This document shows, in pieces, positions 6,481-11,183 of a stretch of DNA of 11,183 bases. The stretch is taken from the NCBI GenBank assembly GCA_023449855.1, contig JAEXHR010000093.1:1-11183 (forward strand), given 5' to 3'. Made by a program: the position numbers and the translations under genes. Position 1 is the stretch's first letter, and the number at the start of each line of letters is the position of its first letter. The notes under the pieces are model-generated. The model saw only the letters and a list, made by a program, of their open reading frames with translations, was not told the origin of the DNA and did not search any database. The DNA comes from Pseudomonadota bacterium. Lineage in GTDB: Bacteria; Pseudomonadota; Alphaproteobacteria; Rhizobiales; Xanthobacteraceae.

Positions 6481-7356
6481 ATGGCCGGTTTTCACGGCGT
6501 GTTTCCCTATCTCGTGTCGCCCACCGATCATGACGGCCGCATTCGCACCGATGTGCTCGGGCGGCTGTGCGACGACCTCATCAAGGCCGGCGTGCACGGG
6601 CTGACGCCGCTCGGCTCGACCGGCGAATTCGCCTATCTCAATCGCGAGCAACGCCGAAGCGTGGTGCAGGCCACCATCGATGCTGCGCAGGGCCGCGTGC
6701 CGGTGGTCGCCGGTGTAGCCTCGACCTCGACGGCGGATGCGGTGGCGCAGGCGAAGTCCTATCAGAAGCTCGGCGCCAACGGCATTCTCGCCATTCTCGA
6801 AGCCTATTTCCCGCTCAAGGATGCGCAGATCGAATCCTATTTCCGCGCTATCGCCGATGCCGTCGACATCCCGGTGGTGATCTACACCAATCCGCAATTC
6901 CAGCGCTCGGATCTGACGCTGGATGTGGTGGCGCGGCTCGCCGCGCATCCGCGCATAAATTATATCAAGGATGCCTCCACCAATACGGGGCGTTTGCTGT
7001 CGATCATCAATCGTTGCGGCGACAAGCTCAGTGTGTTCGCTGCGTCCGCACATATTCCGGCTGCGGTGATGCTGATCGGCGGCGTCGGCTGGATGGCGGG
7101 CCCGGCCTGCGTGATCCCGAGGCAGAGCGTGCGCCTCTACGATCTCTGCAAGGCGCAACGCTGGGACGAGGCGATGGTGTTGCAGCGGCGGCTGTGGGGA
7201 CTCAATGAGGCTTTTGCCCGCTACAATCTCGCGGCCTGCATCAAGACCGGCCTGGCGATCCAGGGCTATGAGGTCGGCGATCCCGTGGCGCCGCAGCCGG
7301 TGTTGACGGCCGATGAACGCAAGGTGATCGAGAAGGTGCTGGCGGAAGTCGACTAA
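6481..7356 (+). CDS. DHDPS/NAL-family aldolase-like protein, substrate unknown
   Basis: The 291-residue TIM-barrel protein belongs to the dihydrodipicolinate synthase/N-acetylneuraminate lyase superfamily of Schiff-base lyases. The Schiff-base lysine is Lys163 (YIKDAS), the catalytic tyrosine is Tyr135 (IYTNP), and the substrate-carboxylate loop GSTGEF is at 45-50. The arginine that true dihydrodipicolinate synthases carry just after this tyrosine (PSRTG in E. coli) is Phe140 here (PQFQRSD), so this is probably not a lysine-pathway enzyme. Its start is 4 nt after the allC stop with little ribosome-binding site of its own, suggesting translational coupling. It may handle a 2-oxo acid or glyoxylate derived from allantoate breakdown; that is inference. 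Confidence 0.88.
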   Translation: MAGFHGVFPYLVSPTDHDGRIRTDVLGRLCDDLIKAGVHGLTPLGSTGEFAYLNREQRRSVVQATIDAAQGRVPVVAGVASTSTADAVAQAKSYQKLGANGILAILEAYFPLKDAQIESYFRAIADAVDIPVVIYTNPQFQRSDLTLDVVARLAAHPRINYIKDASTNTGRLLSIINRCGDKLSVFAASAHIPAAVMLIGGVGWMAGPACVIPRQSVRLYDLCKAQRWDEAMVLQRRLWGLNEAFARYNLAACIKTGLAIQGYEVGDPVAPQPVLTADERKVIEKVLAEVD

Positions 7357-7509
7357 TCCGCCTCACGGCTGCTGCGGCAATCGCGTTGTAACAATATTCG
7401 ATATGCAATTCCGCCCGTTCTGGTCCGCCGCAACGCGGTTGGCGCGCATGGGTTTTTCGGGCAAGGTTCGCGTTGCCCGCCCGTAAGGCCCGCCATCCAA
7501 GGACGCCCG
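7357..7509 (+). other. Intergenic region before the molybdenum enzyme gene
   Basis: This 153-bp gap separates the urate operon from the next gene and probably contains an independent promoter. A short perfect palindrome TTGTAACAA lies at 7386-7394 within an AT-rich patch (7386-7410). A hairpin CGGGCAA/TTGCCCG (7458-7464 with 7473-7479) lies about 30 nt before the start codon. I see no convincing -35/-10 or -24/-12 pair. An AAGGA stretch at 7499-7503 serves as ribosome-binding site. Confidence 0.35.
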
Positions 7510-9831
7510 ATGAATATTCTGCCTGCGAACCTGCGCTTCGGCGCGGGGCTGTCTCCCAAGCGCCTCGAAGACCAGCGACTTCTCACCGGGCAGGGCCATT
7601 TCATCGACGACAAGCCGGAAGACGGCGCGCTGTGGCTGCATGTGCTGCGCTCACCGCATGCCCATGCCAAAATCACTGGGGTGAATACGGAGGCTGCCAG
7701 CGCGATGCCCGGCGTGCAGGCGATCCTCACCGGTGCCGACCTCGTCGCCGACGATGTCGGCACGCTGCCGACGCTGAACATCTTCAAGCGGCCGGACGGG
7801 TCGGCCATGCAGTTTCCGCCGCGCCGCCTGCTGGCGCATGAGGTGGTGCGCTTCGCCGGCGAGGGCGTCGCGGCTGTGATCGCGACCTCGCGCATTCAGG
7901 CGCAGCTCGCCGCCGAGGCGATCGAGGTCGATTACGACGTGCTGCCGGCGGTGGTCGATCCCGCGGCCGCCATCGCGGACGGCGCGCCGGCGGTGTGGGA
8001 GCAGGCGCCGGACAATATCGCGGCTTCCATGAGCTATGGCGATGCCGCCAAGATCGCCGCGATCTTCGCCGATGCCAAGCATACGGTGTCGCTCGATATC
8101 GTCAGCCAGCGCCTCGTGCCCTCGGCGATGGAGCCGCGCAGCACGATTGCGGAAGTGGACAAGAAGACCGGGCGGCTCACGGTCTACGTGCAGTCGCAGA
8201 CGCCGATGGCGACACGCGACATCATCGCGGATGCCATCCTGAAGCGGCCGAAGGATTCCATTCGGCTCGTTGTCGGCGATATCGGCGGTGGCTTCGGGCA
8301 GAAGACCAGCCTGTATCCGGAAGACGGTATCGTCGCCTATGCCGCGGTGAAGCTCGGCAAGAAGATCCGCTGGCGCGGCGATCGCACCGACGATTTCGTC
8401 GGTGGCACCCATGGCCGTGATCTCACATCAAAGGCTGAGCTCGCGCTCGATGCCAAGGGTCGCGTCCTGGCCTATCGTGTGACCTCGCTCGGCGGCACCG
8501 GCGCGTATCTATCCGGCACCGGCGTGATCATTCCGCTGGTGCTTGGGCCGTTCGTGCAGACCAGCGTCTATGACGTGCCGAACGTGCATTACGAGATCAA
8601 GGCCGTGATGACCAACACGGCTCCGGTCGGCGCCTATCGCGGCGCGGGGCGCCCGGAAGCAGTGTTCATCATGGAACGTCTGCTCGATGCTGCGGCACGC
8701 CAGATCGGGATGGATCCGCGTGCGATCCGCAAGGTGAATTACATCAAGCCGGCGCAGTTTCCCTACACCAACGCGGTCGGGCAGGTTTACGATAGCGGTG
8801 CCTTCACGCACATGCTCGAACGCGCGTCCGAACTCTCCGATTGGGACGGCTTCGCTGCGCGCAAGAAGGAAGCGAAGAAGCGCGGCATGCTCTATGGCCG
8901 CGGCCTCACCAGCTACATCGAATGGACGGGCGGGCGTAACCACACCGAGAAGGTGACGCTGACCGCGACGCCGAATGGACGCGTCATTCTCTATTCCGGC
9001 ACCATGGCCATGGGCCAGGGCCTGCAGACGGCTTACTCGCAGATGGTGGCGACGTCGCTTGGCATCGACATCAATAACATCGACGTGGTGCAGGGCGACA
9101 CCGACAAGGCGCTCGGCTTCGGCAGCGTCGGCTCCCGCTCGCTATTCGTCGGTGGTACGGCAGCCGTCGTCTCGACGCAGGACCTGATCAAGAAGGCGCG
9201 CGAAAAGGCGTCGAACATGATGGAAGCCTCGGTCGAGGACATTGAATATGTCGACGGCTTCCTCACCGTGGTCGGCACCGACAAGCGCGTCAGCCTGTTC
9301 GAGATCGCCAAGGCCGAAGGCGGCGCCGGCCTGAGCGTCGATTCCACCGGCGAGGTGGATGCGCCGAGCTGGCCCAATGGCACGCATATCTGCGAGGTCG
9401 AGATCGATCCGGAAACCGGCATCACCAATGTGGTGCGCTACACCACGGTGGACGATGTCGGTGTCGCGGTGAATCCGATGCTGGTCACCGGCCAGATCCA
9501 TGGCGGTGTCGCGCAGGGGATCGGGCAGGCGCTCTTTGAGAATGTCCACTACGACGAGGATGGCCAGCTCATCACGGCGACCTATCAGGACTACTGCATC
9601 CCGCGCGCCACCGACATGCCGCTGTTGAACGTCACGCTCGACGGTTCGGCGCCCTGCGTCACCAACCCGATCGGCGCCAAGGGCTGCGGCGAAAGCGGCG
9701 CCATCGGCGGGCCGCCTTGCGTGGTCAACGGTGTGCTCGATGCGCTGGCGCCCTATGGCGTTACGCAGCTCAATACGCCGCTGTCACCGATCAAGGTGTG
9801 GGAGGCGATCAGGAACGCGAAGGCGGCGTGA
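7510..9831 (+). CDS. Xanthine dehydrogenase/CO dehydrogenase-family molybdopterin-binding large subunit (form II type)
   Basis: The 773-residue protein is the molybdenum-cofactor subunit of a molybdenum hydroxylase. The N-terminal a/b hammerhead domain (about residues 18-140) begins RLEDQRLLTGQGHFIDD. The cofactor-binding part contains GGGFGQK at 259-265, AYRGAGR at 375-381, and GCGESG at 725-730 with the catalytic base Glu728. AYRGAGR marks the form II or CoxL-like group; true CO dehydrogenases (form I) carry AYxCSFR, so CO oxidation is not implied. Substrates of this group are mostly unknown, often aldehydes or N-heterocycles. Such enzymes normally need an FAD subunit and a [2Fe-2S] subunit, and neither gene is in the window. 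Being next to a urate operon might suggest a purine substrate, but the 153-bp gap weakens that link. Confidence 0.9.
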   Translation: MNILPANLRFGAGLSPKRLEDQRLLTGQGHFIDDKPEDGALWLHVLRSPHAHAKITGVNTEAASAMPGVQAILTGADLVADDVGTLPTLNIFKRPDGSAMQFPPRRLLAHEVVRFAGEGVAAVIATSRIQAQLAAEAIEVDYDVLPAVVDPAAAIADGAPAVWEQAPDNIAASMSYGDAAKIAAIFADAKHTVSLDIVSQRLVPSAMEPRSTIAEVDKKTGRLTVYVQSQTPMATRDIIADAILKRPKDSIRLVVGDIGGGFGQKTSLYPEDGIVAYAAVKLGKKIRWRGDRTDDFVGGTHGRDLTSKAELALDAKGRVLAYRVTSLGGTGAYLSGTGVIIPLVLGPFVQTSVYDVPNVHYEIKAVMTNTAPVGAYRGAGRPEAVFIMERLLDAAARQIGMDPRAIRKVNYIKPAQFPYTNAVGQVYDSGAFTHMLERASELSDWDGFAARKKEAKKRGMLYGRGLTSYIEWTGGRNHTEKVTLTATPNGRVILYSGTMAMGQGLQTAYSQMVATSLGIDINNIDVVQGDTDKALGFGSVGSRSLFVGGTAAVVSTQDLIKKAREKASNMMEASVEDIEYVDGFLTVVGTDKRVSLFEIAKAEGGAGLSVDSTGEVDAPSWPNGTHICEVEIDPETGITNVVRYTTVDDVGVAVNPMLVTGQIHGGVAQGIGQALFENVHYDEDGQLITATYQDYCIPRATDMPLLNVTLDGSAPCVTNPIGAKGCGESGAIGGPPCVVNGVLDALAPYGVTQLNTPLSPIKVWEAIRNAKAA

Positions 9832-9840
9832 TGCGCGGAT

Positions 9841-9945
9841 GTAGGATGGGTAGAGCGCAGGCGCGATAGCGCCGGAGCGGAACCCATCGGCCGAGCTTGC
9901 CGAAACGACGGAATGATGGGTTTCGTTACGCTCTACCCATCCTAC
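9841..9945. repeat. REP-like composite palindrome, copy 2
   Basis: The outer arms GTAGGATGGGTAGAGCG (9841-9857) and CGCTCTACCCATCCTAC (9929-9945) are perfect 17-bp complements identical to those of the element at 169-277. The inner pair GGAACCCAT / ATGGGTTTC has one G-T wobble. The centre differs from copy 1, which is typical for independent members of a dispersed family. It fills most of the gap between the molybdenum subunit and the alcohol dehydrogenase. Confidence 0.85.
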
Positions 9946-9976
9946 GAAAACAGTTTCAACCGGGAGAAAACAAAAG

Positions 9977-11038
9977 ATGAAAAGCTTCAAGGTCATCGAA
10001 TTCAACGAGCCGCTCAAGGAAGTCGACGATCAGACGCCGCAGCCGACCGGCACGCAGGTGCTGATCCGCGTCAAGGCGGCGGGCGTGTGCCATAGCGATC
10101 TTCACATCTGGGAAGGCGGCTATGAACTCGGCCACGGCCGCAAGCGGCTGTCGCTGAAGGAGCGTGGTATCAATCTGCCGCACACGATGGGCCATGAGAC
10201 CGTCGGCGAAGTGGTCGCATTCGGTCCTGATGCGCCCAAGGACGGCGTCAAGATCGGCGATGTCGCGCTGGCCTATCCGTGGATCGGCTGCGGCAAATGC
10301 GCGGTCTGTCTCGCCGACGAGGAAAATCTCTGCCTGCAGCCGCGCTGCCTCGGTGTGCATTGCGACGGTGGCTATGCCGACTACATGCTGGTGCCGCATC
10401 CGAAATATCTGATCGACCTGAAGGGCATGGATCCGGTGCTCGCGGCGCCTTATGCCTGCTCTGGCGTGACCACCTATAGCGCGCTCAAGAAGGTCGAGAA
10501 GGATCTCGGCAATCCGATCGTGATCTTCGGCGCCGGCGGCCTCGGCCTGATGGCGTTGAGCCTGCTCAAGGCGATGGGCGGCAAGGGCGCCATCGTGGTC
10601 GATATCGATGCCAACAAGCGCAAGGCGGCGCTCGAGGCTGGCGCGCTGGCCGCAGTGGACGGCAATGCGCCGGACGCGCTGGCGCAACTGCAGAAGGCGG
10701 CAGGCGGCCCAATCCTGTCGGTGATCGATCTCGTCGGCAATGCGCAGACCACGCAGCTCGGCTTCGATGCGCTGTCCAAGGGCGGCAGCCTGATCATGGT
10801 CGGCCTGTTCGGTGGCGGAGCCACCTGGGCGCTGCCGCTGATCGCCATGAAGGCGCTGACCATCCAGGGCAGCTATGTCGGCAATCTCAAGGAGACCAAG
10901 GAGCTGCTGGAGCTGGTGCGGACCAAGAAGGTGGCGCCGATCCCGACCACGCCGCTGCCTTTGGCCAAGGCCAATGCCGCGCTGAACGATCTGAAGGACG
11001 GCAAGCTGGTGGGACGTGCGATCCTGACGCCGGCATAA
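9977..11038 (+). CDS. Zinc-dependent NAD(P)-linked alcohol dehydrogenase (MDR superfamily)
   Basis: The 353-residue protein is a medium-chain zinc alcohol dehydrogenase. Catalytic zinc ligands are Cys38 (GVCHSD), His73-Glu74 (MGHETVGEV) and Cys161 (PYACSG). The structural zinc lobe holds Cys105, Cys108, Cys111 and Cys119. The nucleotide-binding glycine motif GAGGLG is at 185-190. The stretch between Cys38 and His73, containing WEGGYELGHGRKRLSLKER, is longer than in classical alcohol dehydrogenases and may shape a special substrate pocket. Substrate is not evident. A GGGAG about 10 nt upstream of the ATG is the likely ribosome-binding site. It lies 145 bp after the molybdenum subunit, with a palindromic repeat between, so co-transcription is possible but unproven. 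An alcohol-to-aldehyde-to-acid pair would be chemically sensible. Confidence 0.92.
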   Translation: MKSFKVIEFNEPLKEVDDQTPQPTGTQVLIRVKAAGVCHSDLHIWEGGYELGHGRKRLSLKERGINLPHTMGHETVGEVVAFGPDAPKDGVKIGDVALAYPWIGCGKCAVCLADEENLCLQPRCLGVHCDGGYADYMLVPHPKYLIDLKGMDPVLAAPYACSGVTTYSALKKVEKDLGNPIVIFGAGGLGLMALSLLKAMGGKGAIVVDIDANKRKAALEAGALAAVDGNAPDALAQLQKAAGGPILSVIDLVGNAQTTQLGFDALSKGGSLIMVGLFGGGATWALPLIAMKALTIQGSYVGNLKETKELLELVRTKKVAPIPTTPLPLAKANAALNDLKDGKLVGRAILTPA

Positions 11039-11053
11039 ACGCCTTGCTTCTCC

Positions 11054-11079
11054 CTCCCAGGAGCGAAGCGACTGGGGAG
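11054..11079 (+). terminator. Possible hairpin after the alcohol dehydrogenase gene
   Basis: CTCCCAG (11054-11060) can pair with CTGGGGAG (11072-11079) if one G bulges, with an 11-nt loop. It starts 15 nt after the stop codon. There is no strong T tract, so this is only a weak terminator candidate. Confidence 0.3.
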
Positions 11080-11094
11080 CGACTGTCTTTCGGG

Positions 11095-11183
11095 TCAAGC
11101 GTTTTTGGGCTGCCATGGCGTTTTGTCCCGGAGGATGGCGTTGAGGATGGTGAGGAGCTTTCGGGCGACCGCGATGATGGCAA
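11095..11183 (-). CDS. IS110-family transposase, C-terminal end (partial)
   Basis: On the minus strand an open frame enters from the right edge and ends at a TGA (11097-11095). Its last 28 complete codons include AIIAVARKLLTILNAILRD, followed by KTPW and a short basic tail. This matches the C-terminus I recall for IS110/IS1111-type (DEDD) transposases, where an alpha-helical AxARKLLxILNAxLR stretch is strongly conserved. The rest of the gene lies outside the window, so whether it is intact cannot be judged. The element points toward the alcohol dehydrogenase gene, 56 bp from its stop. Confidence 0.75.
   Translation of the reverse strand, partial: AIIAVARKLLTILNAILRDKTPWQPKNA

Noticed and set aside
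6481..7356. Calling the aldolase-like gene dapA (lysine biosynthesis)
   Set aside because: The key arginine after the active-site tyrosine is replaced by Phe140 and the gene sits in a catabolic operon.
7510..9831. Calling the molybdenum subunit carbon monoxide dehydrogenase CoxL or xanthine dehydrogenase XdhB
   Set aside because: It has AYRGAGR rather than the form I AYxCSFR motif, and neither partner subunits nor xanthine-specific evidence is present.
9956..11116. 386-codon minus-strand frame opposite the alcohol dehydrogenase
   Set aside because: Shadow frame; it begins in an alternate frame of the transposase end and has no coherent motif.

Overview
The window is GC-rich, densely coding DNA. 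Its palindromic repeats (arms GTAGGATGGGTAGAGCG and GTAGGGCGGATTAGC) and protein sequences look like an alphaproteobacterium of the Bradyrhizobium/Rhodopseudomonas/Afipia group. That placement rests on recognition only; no database search was possible.

The core (about 365-7356) is a purine (urate) catabolism locus. In pathway order: an NCS2-family permease (2783-4189, minus strand) would import urate or xanthine. Cofactor-independent urate oxidase (4393-5232) makes 5-hydroxyisourate. A fused protein (1744-2631), with an OHCU decarboxylase domain followed by a 5-hydroxyisourate hydrolase domain, converts this to S-allantoin. PuuE-type allantoinase (778-1710) opens allantoin to allantoate, and an M20-family allantoate amidohydrolase (5232-6476) releases ammonia and CO2. 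Two less understood proteins are tightly linked to pathway genes: a DUF3830 protein (365-781) whose stop overlaps the puuE start, and a DHDPS/NAL-type aldolase-like protein (6481-7356) starting 4 nt after the allantoate amidohydrolase gene.

Layout: a plus-strand group (DUF3830, puuE, uraD-uraH) converges on the minus-strand permease across a 151-bp gap holding a perfect hairpin and a REP-like palindrome. The permease and urate oxidase genes diverge from a 203-bp region with a near-consensus sigma-54 (-24/-12) promoter facing urate oxidase and a slightly imperfect one facing the permease. This suggests that uptake and the urate oxidase-allC-aldolase operon are switched on together under nitrogen limitation.

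Downstream lie a separate molybdenum hydroxylase large subunit (7510-9831) with the form II-type AYRGAGR motif and no partner subunits in view, and a zinc-dependent alcohol dehydrogenase (9977-11038). A REP-like palindrome separates them. The right edge holds the 3' end of an IS110-family transposase on the minus strand. The locus is mostly recognisable; the more unusual points are the paired sigma-54 promoters, the uraD-uraH fusion, the aldolase-like and DUF3830 passengers, the orphan molybdenum subunit, and the covarying palindromes.
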